DNA of 64,000 nucleotides from Anopheles merus (GCF_017562075.2 NC_054082.1:8261050-8325049), one strand, 5' to 3'. Shown: positions 1-15,400, numbered from the stretch's first letter. Notes: a model not told the origin generated them from the sequence alone. Program-made: numbers and translations.

Positions 1-2123
1 TTCTGTCCGCCGTAACGACTTCATGCGTGATGTTTTACGTGAGGGAGTTGGCCATGTTCTTCCCTCCCCCTTGAAAACCCAACCTTTGCCATCTTCACAA
101 ATGCAGAGCAAAGAAACAAGTTGGCGGAGCAAAAGTTCGTAAACGATTCTTTTCTCTAAGCTTGCGGCGTTTTGTTTTTCTTTTCTACACAATCACCATA
201 CCACCAACACATTACACATATACACACACTTCAAAGCACACACCCTCACACAAACACACACATGCACGCGTACATATATATGAAACTGTTTCCCACAACC
301 ACACACTAACGGCTGTTCCTTACGGGTTGGGATGGGAGGCGCCATGGCCAGACCTTTGTACCTTTGGCGGGTTTCGGTGCGGTTTTTCGGTTAGGTTTTC
401 TCTTTTTTTTTTTGACGGAAACTTTTTCCCACAACGGCATACGAGGCAGAAGAGTTTGCCTTTTGCCATGTTACTGTTGTTCTTCCATTTTTGTTGGTTT
501 TCCACACAATATGTCCTGGTGCTCGCGCACGCACAAAAACATAAATTCACAGACACCGATTCCTGCCGCTGCTTTGCCGTCGTGTGGTTTTGAGTGGATG
601 TTTGAGTTTACTTTTCACTTGAGCTTCACAGACAAAGTCGAATGCTTCGTATGCGATTTTTTTTTTTGTGTTACCCCTAGGCCAGTGAATGAACATTCGC
701 GCAAAACAACAAAATTTCGCGAAAAACACACATCCACTTTCACAAACAGTTAAGGAAATTTCCAATTTGCATTAGCTCCCGTTGTGCTCGCAGTTTGTGC
801 GCTCTCAGTTTTTCCAAACCCCGTCAGCATATCTCATGCCAATCCTGATTCAGGCTCTCTTTCTCTCGCTCTCTCTTTGAAAGGAATATCCATTCGTTTT
901 CCATACGCTCTATCGCTCCTTTTTTCCCTTAACAATTCTGGATCTTAGCAGCTCGCGTACATTGTTGCGCAAAATTATGATCTATGCTATCCACGAAACT
1001 CGTTTTGACTAACACGTTTAACATAGTCTATGGATGGACAGTAAGTTTTTGGGGCTCGAAAAGCTCAAACACCCAAGCACAGTATAGTCACCGTTCACTC
1101 GCTGCTGTCTAATCGCTTACAAAACCCCGTGCACTGGGAGGCTGAGCGAGATCCACAAACACACTGACTTTGCTTCAAGAGAAAAGCACGCTGCTGGATG
1201 GCTTTTCCAATTCACGCGACTTTTTTCTCCCATTTCCACTCCGAACGGAAGACGATGGCGCCACGGTAAGCACCGTACAAATACAAACGAAGCACGAAGC
1301 AGTGCGCACCAACACTGACGAACAACAGACGCACATCTGATGTCTTTACGTGCGGCATTCTGCCGACGGTTTCTCTCGATTGGAAGAGAAAACAGACCTT
1401 TCCGTGGTACCGTGTAGGCCGAGCAGTGCAAAGATGCGATCAACAGCGATGTAATTATTTCGTATGCGTGTTGAATGCATCGGTAGGCATCAACAATCCC
1501 TACGCTCCTATCGTTGAAAAGAAAATGTATGTATTTGTTTGGAAAATCTCAAAAACAAAACCTAATCATTCTAGTCGTTCCGTCGCTAAAACTCGATCGC
1601 TTATAATTCGCTCACCGATATCCCTCCATCACAGAAACGTTACCAATTGCTGCATCTATCAATCAGTAAACCGGTATTAAAGCACGCGTTTGGTGTTGCA
1701 AATCGAAGAAGAAAAAAAAACCAAAGGCCAAAACTGAAACACGAAAAACTAAAAAAACTGGAAGTACACTTTTCGGTTGCCGACACAATATGCAATGCTA
1801 GTGGAGTGTGTCTAATGCTTGCACCCTTTCGGTTGAAGGGCATCCGTTCAACTGATGCTGGTGCGCGTTCTGGATGCGAAAGAATCCCTAGGACCATCGC
1901 CGCCGCCGTCGTCGGTTGCCACCTCCGCGACGAAGCCCTCCCGCGACTATCTACGCACACAACACGTAACACAGGGTATAGCAAACTAACGCTCACACAC
2001 AACCACACAGCGCAGCAAGAACGCGCGCGCCATACAACGGACGTGCGAAAAGAGAGGGGAGGGGGGGATGCTCCAGAGGGGGAACGAGCGCACACCAAAC
2101 AACAACCGTACACACAACAATAC
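1..2123. other. Non-coding stretch at left edge
   Basis: I see no supportable gene. CA-rich simple sequence lies near 200-300. The patch around 1860-2340 is GC-rich and open in several overlapping frames on both strands. Apart from the exon candidate at 2124-2222, these frames show no family resemblance. Confidence 0.6.
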
Positions 2124-2222
2124 CGAGGTACACCGTGCGTCCTCCTGGTAGGCCGACTGGCTGTGGGATGCTGCGCTCGTGTCGCGCTGCTGCGTACCGA
2201 ATGGGAAACTGGCCACCGTTTG
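2124..2222 (-). CDS. Candidate 99-base exon, unidentified
   Basis: The reverse strand has a good acceptor (CTTCCCGAATATCTCGCAG) and an acceptable donor (ACCTCG/GTATTG) around 33 codons. They read QTVASFPFGTQQRDTSAASH and SQSAYQEDARCTS. About three quarters of third positions are G or C, higher than in the other two frames. The reading is Gln/Ser-rich and of no known family. It could be an exon of a gene extending past the left edge or a chance ORF in a GC-rich patch. Confidence 0.22.
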
Positions 2223-2624
2223 CTGCGAGATATTCGGGAAGCTCGTTCAGCATCTCCCGCGGATGACCCGAGCACGCCACGAACGACCGCACTCGGGACG
2301 CTGGTCTCCCGAGCGGACGGTTGGCGCAGACTCCAGACTCCAGGATGCGTGTTGACATGGGAGCAAAACCATCGTCATCACCGTCATCAGCGTCGTCATC
2401 AGCAGGGGTAGCCCTTTTTGGTGAGCAGCAGACCAGTGCTAGGTGAATGTGTGACCTGTTAGTCAACGCGCTCAGGCATTGTCCTGTTCACGGAGAGCAA
2501 AATCAATTCCCACGCAGAAATCTTTATGCACACGCACACACTAGCATTCGGACAGCATCCAGCAGGAAATGGAGAGACTTTCTCCGAAATTGCTCCCACA
2601 GCGAGGCTCTTTCAAAGTCCTTCA

Positions 2625-2645
2625 ACACACACACACACACACACA
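2625..2645. repeat. (AC)n microsatellite
   Basis: A run of about ten AC units. Confidence 0.95.
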
Positions 2646-2992
2646 AGCAAGGCAAGCAAAGAATTTCCATATCACACATACACGAGAATCCTTTCGAGAG
2701 CGTCCCAATGCATACCAGTGTTTGCTTTAGTATTGGCATTTCTTCTCCTTCCGCCTTATTGTTCCCTCGTTGGTTCGTTGCTTTGAGCGAAAGCCCACGA
2801 AAATGTTACCTAGACGACAGGGATGGTGCTGAGAGCGTTGGTCTGGTTGGATCCTGCGCACCAGCATCCGGGAGATGGTCTCTCCAAACACACATATCTT
2901 TGCGAGATGCAGAATTTTCCTCCACCAGCATGGGGAACACGTCGTCGTCATGTGCTCTGGGCTCCGCAAGTAAATCTTTCCACACGAACTGC

Positions 2993-3040
<48 letters not shown>
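2993..3040. repeat. (TCA)16 microsatellite
   Basis: Sixteen perfect TCA units. All long ORFs crossing it are poly-Ser, poly-His or poly-Met readings of the repeat and are not genes. Confidence 0.97.
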
Positions 3041-6025
3041 GTAGCACCACCATCACCATCACCACTGCCTACAGGTCATCGTCATGACCGGGCATCATCA
3101 TCGCATCACTCGCGAGCAAAAGCTCCGAAGTGGTATAGTCACTTGATGGGTAGGTTTTGTAAGTTTGATGCCATCGTCGTTTCGAAACTAGTTCACCAAT
3201 ACCAGCGCACCAAACTGAAAAGGCAATACTGCTCACGAGCAGCAAGGGCTGTAAGCTTGAGATCCTAATGTGACAGACGTATGGCCGGTATGCTTCCAAC
3301 GGGCTTACAGGTGGTGAAGCGGCGGGCCTATTAAATATGTCTCATTTTTGCTTCTTTTTTCACTTAAAATTATTACTTGCATGCATGACACTAATCTGAA
3401 CTGGAATATTTTTTATACTACCATGGACATCAATATGTTGCAGAAAATATTACATAAACAATAATTTAACAATCCTAATAAAACATTCTCACCCTCTCCC
3501 AGGGCTACCACGGTGCTTTATTTCCAATTCTTAACAGCTGATTGCATAGCTGCAGGCGCACCAGGCGGTACACAGCGGCGGTACTCATTTTATTCGATCC
3601 ACTGCACTCGTCCGTCAGAAAGCACGCTATATTGTGACAACCGTACACGGCAGAGCATCAAAATACTCCAGCACTATGGCACAATTTCCGGTCCAGCTAT
3701 ACACGTGCGAAACAATACTGCAGTGAACACGGCTGGGACAATGCAGAGCGCCTACCCAGGTTTGTGCTGCTGCTGCTGCTGGCACAAATAAATTGTGCCC
3801 CAAATACCGTCGCTGAGCTACCGGAGCGTAAATGACTGGAAGGGTGTAGAAGGCAGCAAAACAAACAAATCGCAAACAAAACAAATCGGGCGTGTCCCGG
3901 GCAGGAAAAACGGGGAAACAACCAGCAAATTTCTCCATTGTCACGTGCGCCACGGATCGATTAATTGGTATGATTTAAAGCAAAGGCAAAAAACAAGCGA
4001 AGGAAGGATTGTTTCAGTAAGAAATAAAACCTAATTGTCGGCTAATCATGTTGCTTGCAAAGCCGACACATATACTCACAGGTGAACACAATTGTTACCG
4101 TGCTTTGAAGAACGATATGTCGATGCCGTACTTCACCTTCCCGCAAGGCGTGTCAGTTAAACGACAGCAGGGCCAAATAAAACAAAAGACCGAAAAGAAT
4201 CATGGCAAGCTGTCATAACGGTACACCTTCCCACACGCGCTCCGTTGGCGCAACATAAACGCTACGGTCACACATACACACCTACACGTACAAAATCGAT
4301 AAACAGAGCCTACCGCAGCGCCCAGATGACACGGTGCTGATGGGCCCTTTGAGTGGAATTAAAACAACTAGAGACGGAACGTGATTCAACAGGCAACACC
4401 GTCGCCAGCATCCACCCAACGTTCCTCCCGCTATCGATGTAAATGCTTCTTCTCGTGTTTCTTATATTCGCTTGTTGGAAGCTCATGCTGCCGAACACCT
4501 ATCGCTGGGCCCTACCCTACACTACCTCTTCGCAGCGAAACTGAAACGATGCTAGAGAAAACAGACACCGTCAATCATGTAGCCACAAGCAACCCCCCCT
4601 CCGGGTGAACAGATAAGAAAACCGGGAATTACTTTGCTACCCACACATACACAACAACATATACACATCGTGCCTTTGCCAACACTTCCACCCTTTATCT
4701 CCCTTTAGCATGGTTTTCACTACCTGTTCCTGCACAGCCCACATTTTCGCCCAACTTTTGGTACTTCTAATTTGCCCATGTGGTTAAGCGAAAGAATGAA
4801 ATAGCACGCTACCGTACAAACTGCAAACCAAAGTGAAAGCCATCCCACTCCCAACGACAGTCGCTAATACACAGAAAAAAACACCCCAACTTTGTACCAG
4901 CATACCCTTTCTCCACCACACGCTAGCTAGCATAAAAAACGGGTGCTGCCACTTTTCCTAACGCTAACAATCCATTTATGAAATGAGCGACGTTTGTTCG
5001 CCACCTAACGTCACAACATTAAACGAACATTATTATCCTTCATTATGGGGAGTTATTTAAGTCATAATTCTGCCCATCTTCCAAGGCCCAGACCCTCACG
5101 CCACCCTCCCTCCCACCATCAGATTACCCGTGTGGCGAAAGCCTGTCAAACCCATAAGCACGCGCGGCTTTCGTATCCTTTCGCTCCTCGCTAAACCCGC
5201 GTGCGCCCCTTGCTTCGCGCGGATGGAGGGATTGCGCGAAGGGGGCCGACACGAAAATCCATCAGAAGCTACTCAACCTTCCAAGATGCTACTGCTGCTC
5301 ACGATGACAACGGGATGGCGCAACGGCGGCAAGCGAGGCATTGAAGGGTATTTTATTCGCGTCTTTGTCGTGCACATCGCATCAGTAACGGAAGACACTG
5401 GTTGGCCGCCTCAAAATGGGTGTACTTCGACTTTTTTGATGGTTTTTAAATGATCGCAACGCAGGGCTTGCCAACGACGCCTACACATCATGACTTACAC
5501 TGCGGGCACACACACGCACACACGCATACATATCCACACATTACAAAACAAGGCTTGTCGTTACGTTTCGGGATAAGATAATGAGCATTTTTGTGATCGA
5601 ATTTTTGCCGCGAGGTTACGCACACACACGCACTGACTCATCGAGTTTCCGCGGTTTCACTTTCACTTTTTGCCGTCACCGTTACATGGGCTAACCTTTA
5701 CCATCGTGTTAGATAAAATGCTAAAACGTCATACAACGTCAAAAGTGGCAAAGATGCGAAGTGGCAAAGAAGGCGCTATCACCAGGCGTCTCCATTGCGC
5801 CCGGTCATGTGATTTTTTGCCATCCTACTGACTTTTGCACAACAATTTGATCGGGCGGAAGGAGAGAAGCGTTCTTTAAAGCGTAATTACTGTTTCATTG
5901 ATTTTGATCCGTGCTTTAGACGCTTTATTCGTTCTCCCCTTCCCGATACAGGCCGGCGACACTTGATACAGAGCATCATGTTTTAGGATTAGAGGGAAAC
6001 GGGTCGTCTTTTTTCCCAGATATCA

Positions 6026-6043
6026 CCCCCCCCCCCCCCCCCC
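6026..6043. repeat. Poly-C homopolymer, 18 bases
   Basis: Eighteen consecutive C, the longest G/C homopolymer I noticed in the window. Confidence 0.95.
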
Positions 6044-9000
6044 AACGTCTAGCCCGCCTGGCTTATTTCAGCAGAAAGGCGGCAGTGCACATCCGGTGGC
6101 ACCAGCTTTCCTTCCTAGCACACTCGCCCGCACTTTTCACCGTACGCACAGCCACTCTGGTTAGGCGTTTTACGATCGACTCTCTTCGCGGGTGCTCCGT
6201 ATCGGGCTAAAACCTTCGGCACCGGCAACAGTTTACAAGCCATCTTAAGTGCTCGAATTTGTTGCGCAACCAAAACCATTATAAACTGATTGAAATTTAA
6301 TGAAGTCTAAACAAACTACAAACCACCCCAGCCCGTTTCCTTCGGTTCACCAAGCGAGCAGCACTTGACGAAGGAGCCTCAGAGTCGTTTTGCTGAGCGC
6401 ATTTACCGACTGCTGGAACCATAATATCCGCGTGTTTGTTACTCGCTTTGATGTTTGGTGAGTGTGTTCCCGGCAAATGGAGCAACATTTGACGGCGATC
6501 TTCTTATGTCATTTTTGTTGGTCATGAATGTATTTACTTATGCCACTCGAGGATCTTCCTTGTTTGATTCGACTTAAGATGTTTTTGCGTATTTTTAATC
6601 CATCACCCGCATCTTCTGTCAACAAAACGTAGCATACGCGCTATCAGTGTTAAGTAATTGAAGTTATTAGATTAATTAAGAGACTGTCACTGTGGTATTA
6701 GCTGTTTGCATTAATATGCGAATTTAATGACGGAAATTCGGACAGAAATAAATCTAAAAGGAAAAAAATATTAAGGTACCTTTTGATGGCATTGCATGTC
6801 ATGAAACGTGACTTATCTTATTAGACGCAAGTGTCTCATTGCTAAAATTTATGGAATAGTTGTTCAACACAAATACATCTAAGAGTAACGATTATGTCTT
6901 AAACAAAAATAGTGTACAGAAACGTTTCTTCTGAAAATTAATACTTTAAAGATTAAAAAGCTAGTACAACAGTTTAACGGATAATATTCGCAGTAATCAA
7001 TGTACGGACTGTTTCCATCTTTTCAGCTCTAAATTTCTGCTTTATACATTGTGGCCCTCTTCCAAGTAGCTTCTTTATTCAGCAACGAAAATGAATATAT
7101 TTTATTCATCTCTTTAAACAGCACACTCGACAGAGCAGAAGAAAGTGCCTAAAACTAGACCACTAACTCAGCCCCAAACATTCATCACATTATGTTCACA
7201 CAGACACCACACCACAAACTATACCCTCGCGAGATAGGTCCATGCTCATAAACATGTGTTTATGTCCCATTTAAGCAAATCGTCGTAAAACTGACGCATT
7301 AAGCGCGGTTTTTAGCTATCCTTTAAGCAAATTGCAACTGCACAAACGGACAACCAGTGCTTCTCGGTCATGACGAACGAGTGCGGTGGGATGGTGGCCG
7401 GCAGTAAGGAAGAAAGAAATCTGATCCAACAATCCCACACTCGCACGTAACTATGTTTCCGAGCTAACACAAGCTAAGTGTACTTAAAGCAGGCCAATCA
7501 GGAACAAAGGGCTACTTTTTCCCCATGGAGCAGAAATAATGCTTCACTAGTCATTCACAAGGCCGAAATGAAAGAATACTTCTTCAAATGAGCCATATAG
7601 CATTAATTAAGAACGGTTGCTGTTACCTTACACCCAGATTCTGAGAGGCTACATTCTGGTTGGACTGCAGAGATGCACGAGGAGTGTGCAGATATTTAAT
7701 TAAATAATGCAGAGGGAGAAAAATAAAGCACACAGCATATCACACAGTACCGAGATTATTGTGCCGGAATGATGAGTTACAGTGCTAAAAAATATATCAA
7801 AGAAAGTGCTGCTTAAGCTTGGACTGAATGAATGAAGGATTTGTTCAGACAAAAACCTTTAGCTTCACACTGGTGAGCTTCTAGACGAACAATGACATAC
7901 ACAGTGATGATGGTCTGAAAATTGATTTCAAACGAGTACAGATTGGTTCATGACAAAATAAATACCTGGCTGCATAGATGTCTGATCTCTTTTTCAAGAA
8001 ACAGATCCATGACTGGAGTTTGCGTACTCTTACCTGCAAATAAAGAGAATACAACATACATTTGAATGAAGTAAATCTATAGAGAAAGATCGGATATGCA
8101 TCAGTGAAATGATGGATGGCAGAATGGATGTAATTGGGCAAGCGAGCAAAACGGTCTGTCCCTCGGATGGGTCAGACTCTCGAGTCGGTTTAATCGATAA
8201 GAACAAAATGTTTCCACCCTGCTACATGAATCATTTTTTAAGACCATACAAGAAAAAAACACTCACATTCGAAAACTCTCTGCATTACGTTTTTGCATCT
8301 CAAACAATCTCCCAGAACACGATACATCCCAGGCCTTCCCCCTTCCAAAAGGACAGATAATCCTGTAACGATTTTGCTACCGTTCTAAAAATACATCACA
8401 AAAATATTGTTTCTCCATTCGGGTTCTGGCCCACGGCAGCACCGTGCATCCCTGGCACAATCCCGGCCATTCGACTTCGTTTGGTCAGACGACTCGTTCG
8501 ACAAGCTGCTTAAGTAGTGATGGATCCGGGTTCTTCAATTTTATTGCTTCAAATTGCTGTTCACAGTAAGAGGGCGTGCACTGCATCTGCTTCTCGTCTC
8601 AGTGCCAGCGAGATTTATTATTGTTACAATGTAGAAGCGGACAACAAGACACCGTGTAGAGTCGTGCCCGCATCTGCAGCACAAATACGGGATTGAGCGT
8701 GGTGGCCATGGGGAGCAACAACAAAAAAGCTATACTTCAACTAGATAGTGCTTCTTCGATTCGCCTCAACTCGGAAGCTGGTTGGAGTGAAATCAAGAGG
8801 TAGCAGAGACAAACAATATGGAGAAAAATCGGTTCCTATCTTTGCAGCTATTCAGCCAAAAAGAAGGAAGCGTGTATAGCGGTACGCAAACCTCGCAAAA
8901 GCTCGGGAGGCTAGGCTAACAAAAACCGAATGAAAGAATCCCACCAGTTCGCGTACAACACGATACAACGCTTGCTTCGTTCGGATTCACTGTGGCTCGA

Positions 9001-12000
9001 TAAACTTACTATTTGCAAGCAGTTTTCTCGATTAAGATGATTTCCAATTGGGATTTGAAGACATAGTTTCTTCCTTCTTCGAGTGTTTGTGTTTTTAGTT
9101 AGGCCTTATCCCTTAACGTATGCTTCTCTTACTCAATTCAGCTTGTCCTCTGGAAAGGTTGTCTTGAACGGTATTGAGTATCTTGTAGCGATGAAGATAT
9201 TTTGAATTCCTTGTAATCTTGGACACAATCCAAAAAAACAGCTGTCCTACTACGTCTTATTACATTGATTAAACATGTTGTAAATATGTTGAGCGCGAGT
9301 TGTGAAAAGGATAGCTTCACAAGCAATATTGATTAAAGTTGTTAATGAGCTTTTTTTTCATGTGAACAATTCCGAGAACATAAAGGTCGTACTTATTATA
9401 AAATATAGCTCATCTGTTTACTTGTTGAGAATGCTCTTCACACACAAGTAGACACAAACTCTTCCATCTTCTGCTTAGTGTGTAGTGATACTGTGTACCG
9501 GTAAGCGTCGGAGCAGCGTCTCGAAGCCGCTCAAATATTAATCACTAAATTTTGCCAATTTACGTGCGGCTTTTCATTAATAATGAACTGTTGTGCATAA
9601 TAAATCACTGCATCTCGTTAGCTGCACATTCCACCGTACGAGCGTTCTAGAAACACACATTTGGTTCAGTTGCACATCCATCAAGGCTTTTGACTGGGAT
9701 AGCCACCTGACCCTGGTGCAGTATGAGCAAATCATTACACGGAGAAGTACCCTAGCGATATGTGTTGCAATGAACTCTAATTAAGCCACGCTCCAAGAGT
9801 GTTCCTTCTGATTTCAAATTATTCATTTCACATAGTTTAACTTGCAGCAAACTTCCGTACCGGAAAGATATCGCGTATACCTTTCAAATGTATGCTTATG
9901 CTTTATTTGCGCACCATTTCCATTTTTGCGATACTTCTTCGTGCGTCACTAACCTGTGAAAATATGTTGATATTAATTCAATTTCGTTACAAGTTTGCTA
10001 TACAAATTCAATCAACACTGAAGAGCTTTAAACAACTAAAAACTATTTCTACTTTCAATCAAACGGTTTCCATGTTAGCAGGATGGCAATTTATTACTGT
10101 TGCTTGGTACCCAGAATGAGCCAGACGTACAGACTTCAACAACTTTGTCGTCTGACTGAGCGTAGCTGAACTTAACCTTGCTTCGCTTACGCGCTGAAGT
10201 TTTCCAGTAGAACGTTTTCAAGGCATTGTGGATCTTCGCAAATTAACTGCAAATTAAAAAAATAAAATGACGCTCCCCAAAGCGCAAACCATATAATTGC
10301 AGCATCGGAAAGAAACACCACCAATGATTGCCCAGAATGTCATCAGCACCATTCGACCCCAAAACCCCACGTCGTCAACGTACAATAAGAAGGGCGCCAA
10401 GCTCAACTCGCACAACCCACGAATGCTTTACGCTTTATATTGCTCGAGCATAACTTATTTCATATTTAAGTTCACGATACAAAGTTAATTCATACATTGG
10501 ACTGCCAACTACAGCTTCCTTTCACTTCTTTTACATGTGCACTCGCTTTTTAATCTGCCCCTTTCTGCTCAACTCCAGCGAAGCTTCGTGCCCCAAGACA
10601 CACCGCCACATTAACGAGCTTAAGTAATGCCAAACACCACACCGAACGGTTGTCATCGTGATGAGCGCTTTCCTGGCATTCTGAACAGAAATGCATGCCA
10701 CAACGATACGCTTTTTCTTCGATAAAACTTTCATAATGTAAATCCGTTCTTTGATTTCTGCATAGTGTTTTACCTTGTCCCACGTATGCTGGTGTGCTCT
10801 TAGTAACGCTAGAGGATTTTAAATAACTTTTACTCAATATTATGCACAACCAACAGGGTTCCCTTAAACAGTACTTGCTGAAGCTTTACTTTTCCAGCAT
10901 TTCGACATCATGACGGTGCTCTTCTTTCGAGGAACCATATCATTTCATTCATAGAAAGAATATTGCAATATTCAAATGCAAACCATTTCTTCGTTTTTCA
11001 TCATCATCACCATCATCATCGTAGTCGTCACCATAATCAACACACCGTCGCGTCACACAGTCACCTTATTATCATCTTAGTACGCTCGCTTCTTCTTACA
11101 CTACCTAGTACGCCACGAAATCCACAATAAAATTATGCATCCACCACTGTTTTTTTTTTTGTATTTCTTCTTTAGAAAAGATCTACCAATCCGACCGGCA
11201 GCATTCGCAATAGTGCAAACTCAGCAAAAAATAACACTATTCCATAGGAAACCCCGGTACAAGGATTTCTAGTCCAGCTTGAAGAAGCATAGGATGCAGC
11301 AACGGTCATTCTTCTCAATCGATGTGGTGTGGTTAGCAACCACCGATGCTGTCTATTTTAGCCGCTCGTTTACCGTCGTACAGGCAAATTTGCATATTTT
11401 TCCTGCCAGACTAAGGTCAAACGTTACCGTTCGGTTGGCTGAATTGGTTAGAAAACGGGCTATGAAAAAATGTGTGCAGAAGCCATTGCTATGGCTCTTG
11501 GTGTTTTGAGCAACCGAAGAACAGTTCATGCATCTTTAGTGTTTAGTGTTTTGTGGTCGTCTTTGACAACTACAAAATATGAACAGAATCTATTACGGTG
11601 CTCTCCGTTGAAGAATAATTACGTGCAGATTTACCTATGTAAACATATTCATTATACTATAAAGAACAAGTCTCCGACACTTTTTCAAATCTAAGGCAAA
11701 GACAGTTGAATGTGCTAGATAAATTGTGGTATCGTTGCATTTATTCAAATCTTAAATAAACATATGCTCATGCATATCAGCTAGAATGACTATCGCCCCA
11801 TGTGAAACTTATCCCTACCACACCCACAGAATCTACTACATGACAGATACATGCGAAAAGGAAATTAAATACACCACCTGAATCGATGACACTTTCCGCC
11901 TCGCTGTTCCGGACGGGGCAGAAGTGAAGGTAAAACTGACAGTTGCACCTGTTGACAACTCGACACACCCGTGTGCGTCTACATCTAGTTCCCACGTATG

Positions 12001-12279
12001 TACACCGATGGTCGGTACCTCGGATTCTACCCGACAGGTGCTAACATTATGTGTCAGTTTTTGTGGTTAGTGCACACTCACCAGAAGAGTAATCGGACGA
12101 CCGAGAGAATGAGCTAGGTCTAGGGCTCCGAAGCCATCCCAAACCAATGAACACTTTAGAAAACAAATGTATGCCCATTTGACTCGGGTCTTGTGTACGT
12201 TTGGAATGGTAAAATATAAGAAGTTGTAAATTGATTAACTGTCAGACAACGAAGCTGCCAGGTAAATCCTTGGTCTTGT

Positions 12280-12450
12280 GATGTTTAATGAGAGTATTTT
12301 GTTTGCTTTAAAATATTTTAATCATAGAAACCCAAAGTAGAAACATAACATAAATAGGATAACAATAACAATATAATGTAGAATACTATAATATAACAAA
12401 TCATAATACAAAACAAACCAAACAAATATAATATATAATAAAAAAAATCT
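12280..12450. other. AT-rich low-complexity block
   Basis: Runs of AATATAAT, AACAATAAC and ATATAATAAAA with very little G. No coding potential. It could be a simple-sequence or scaffold-attachment-like segment, but nothing proves that. Confidence 0.5.
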
Positions 12451-15400
12451 TGATAAAAAATTCGTGGAATAAAACTTTACAATCATGAAACCAAATTAAC
12501 TTGTTGAACTCAAAATTCATAAAGCTTGTTGTACTACAAATTACAAACCGAAACCTACTCCCTCAGAATAAAGCCCTAACAATTTACTTTCAATCGACAC
12601 TGCCGTCCAATGCTCATAAGATCATTTTTACTGATGTTTTCCTAACCCCAAACAAAATACTTTCCCCCTAACTGGACGATAACCTGTGCAAGCAGCAAAA
12701 GCTCTCAAATTATAATCCACCCAACGCCTCTAACACACCTAGCAACAGCATAAGCTATTGGGAGTAAATTAATTGCAATGACTATCGATATCAATTCTCC
12801 TCCACATCACAGCCGACCATGGTGGCGGCAGTAAGGCAAAAGTATGCGTAAGCGTTACGTTGGGATTACGTCTTCACTTTCTCTCGTGCCATCGCCCCGA
12901 ACCTTATCCCTTAATGAAATCTCCTTTACGAGTGCATCGTACCCGCTTTCCAGGCTCCGAACAAACAAACACACACACACATATACGTATCGCTGTGTGT
13001 GAAAATTTCGTTCGCAAACGAGCCACTTAAAACTTATACCAACCAATTCCACTTATCCTGGATGATAACAGCGAAGGCAAAAGGTCTTTGGGGGGAACGG
13101 GCTGCTGAAATTCGGCCACATCCTGAGACCCTTTTCTTTTCGGTCGGTGACTACGTCATTGAAACTTCCACCACGTCAAGGTGTAGCAAGCATTTTTGGA
13201 ACTTTTTTTTGCGAGGTCCTGCCACCATGATACGAAGAATATGAACCCGCGAGGCATTCCCTCTGCTTGCTAAAATCTACCCTTCAGTACTAAAGCAGAT
13301 TATCATCAATTTTCTCTTTATGTACACTCCTCTTTGATAAGGGCTTGAATGCTCGCGAGTGTATAAAAGTGAAAGTGTTCCTCGCAAGCACGCGAAGTTC
13401 CCCTACGAAGAACTGGGATGGTTCTGCATTTCCATCAGATTTAAGGGTTAAGAAAATATCATTCCCCTACTACTCTCCATTGTTCCGAAAGAGGGATACA
13501 ATCGATCGGACAGGGAATATTCAACAGGACGTGAAGCGCAGATTTCCATGAGTAATTGAAAACTAAAAAAAAAGAAAAAGAAATAGCTTCAAGCTGTAAG
13601 ATCCCCTCCGTACGGTTGTCTCTTGGGCTGTTTTTCGGGAGGTAACATTAACAGTTGAATTAACTTTAACTGTTTGTCAACTAATTAAAGCTAATGGTGG
13701 ATGATTATAATAAGCCATTTCGTTGAACGGGCATACCTTAACCGGTAATCGTGTCGGCCTTAAAACCCTTCACAAAACCTGCCCATCGGCGGGCTCATAC
13801 AGCACCTGTTAAGTACCTTTCGATAAGAAAATTGATTAAACTTTGACCGACCTACATGGCGGCGCTGCAAATGCTCCTCTGCCCAGCAGTCGGGGAAAAG
13901 CTGAGTGCGATAATTTCATGTACAAAGTATCTGGTACCTTTCCCAAGCAGGCATAAAAGAGATACCCGCCAGATGCAAAGTACGGCTACCACTGTTGGTA
14001 CCAACTGTCGCTCGCAACAATTTAAGCGCCGATTAATGGTTGAACCACTGCTTTGCCACTGGTTGCAAACTGGTTGAATCGTCTGCTTAATGGACAGAAA
14101 ATTGGTTGGAGAGTCTCGCAAGCGGATGATTTTTGTTGATAAATTATTGTCCCTCACCCATACCTTTTCCAGGATGTGTTATTACTGATATCCCATTACC
14201 CAAGCTACTGCTACGCATTGGTGCGGTACGGCAAGGATGCTTATTCAGCACCACCGTACAAAGTTTTGATTGCAATCTAAAAACCGTATTAGTTTTGATC
14301 GTTAAAGTATGGTCGTAGTAGTTTTTCAAACATTTGCCCATTTTATCGAGGAAGCAAAACAGTCAATGAGTATGCCTTACATTGGTTTTGTTGTACTCAA
14401 TTTCTAAAGGATATGTTATATGCTGAAATCAATATTTAGTTATTTTGTATGTATTTTCTGACAACTAACCATTGTAAAAGAAAGCATATCATTGAAAGGC
14501 ATGGAAAAGTCCATCACACTTCCTTTACCGTACTCACAAAAAATGGACTAATTGTTAGCTAAAATAGCACTTTGTAACTGTTCACAATACAACCAAATGC
14601 TGTTATAACATGCTTCAAAAACACACATAAAACAGTGAGTGGATGTTGTGAGAGCGCGAAACCAACAAAACGGTTTAAATGGTCTAGAATGAATCTGAGC
14701 GCTTCCAAATACTCGAAAGGCCAAAAGATTCACACGCTATGTGGCTATACCAATTGACCCGGTCATACATTCCCACCAACTTTGTGCACTCTAATTTAAC
14801 CACTTTCTACTACAGCTCACTCACTAACCATTGTTTTTGTGTGTTCGCGCAGTATTTCTCCACTCCAGTATTTCTCCCTTACATAGTGCTCTTTTCTCAT
14901 CGCCGCTCGTTAAATGGATTTATTGCAAAGCCAAATATAAAAGCTCCACCAAAAATTTGGCACGCTGACAGCATGCTGCACATTTGCATCGCAGTGCCGC
15001 TCGGTCGATTTGACAAATGGTGACTGTTATTTTATGATGATGGTTTAATATTTCATAACACGGTTTAATCAAAATCTCTCGATCCACTCAAAAATAGACA
15101 AAGAAACAACGACACCGAAACAACGTGTGGTGGAGTGTTGTGCATATTACCGTGGTGCTCCGACAATCACAGATTAATATCACTGAACACTATACTTCTT
15201 TTGTCCACCCCTCCTCCTCTCCCTCCAACAACCCACCACCACGTACCCTTCCCTGTACAGGGTTACCATCGTGATAAGATATACGGCCCAATTCTCATCC
15301 CACATGTTGACAGAGAAATATGATTTGCAATGCACATTTAATGCGCGTCCGTATGATTAGAGCAAACGACCTGGATGAGTGTTGGCAGACCACGCGCAGC

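Noticed and set aside
1647..2411. 254-codon plus-strand ORF, with overlapping 157- and 211-codon frames on the minus strand
   Set aside because: Several frames are open at once in a GC-rich patch, the readings are Arg/Thr/His-rich, and no domain is recognisable. Only the minus-strand exon candidate inside it is kept, at low confidence.
2447..3268. 273-codon plus-strand ORF with a poly-Ser run
   Set aside because: It is carried by the AC and TCA microsatellites; the rest has no protein-like pattern.
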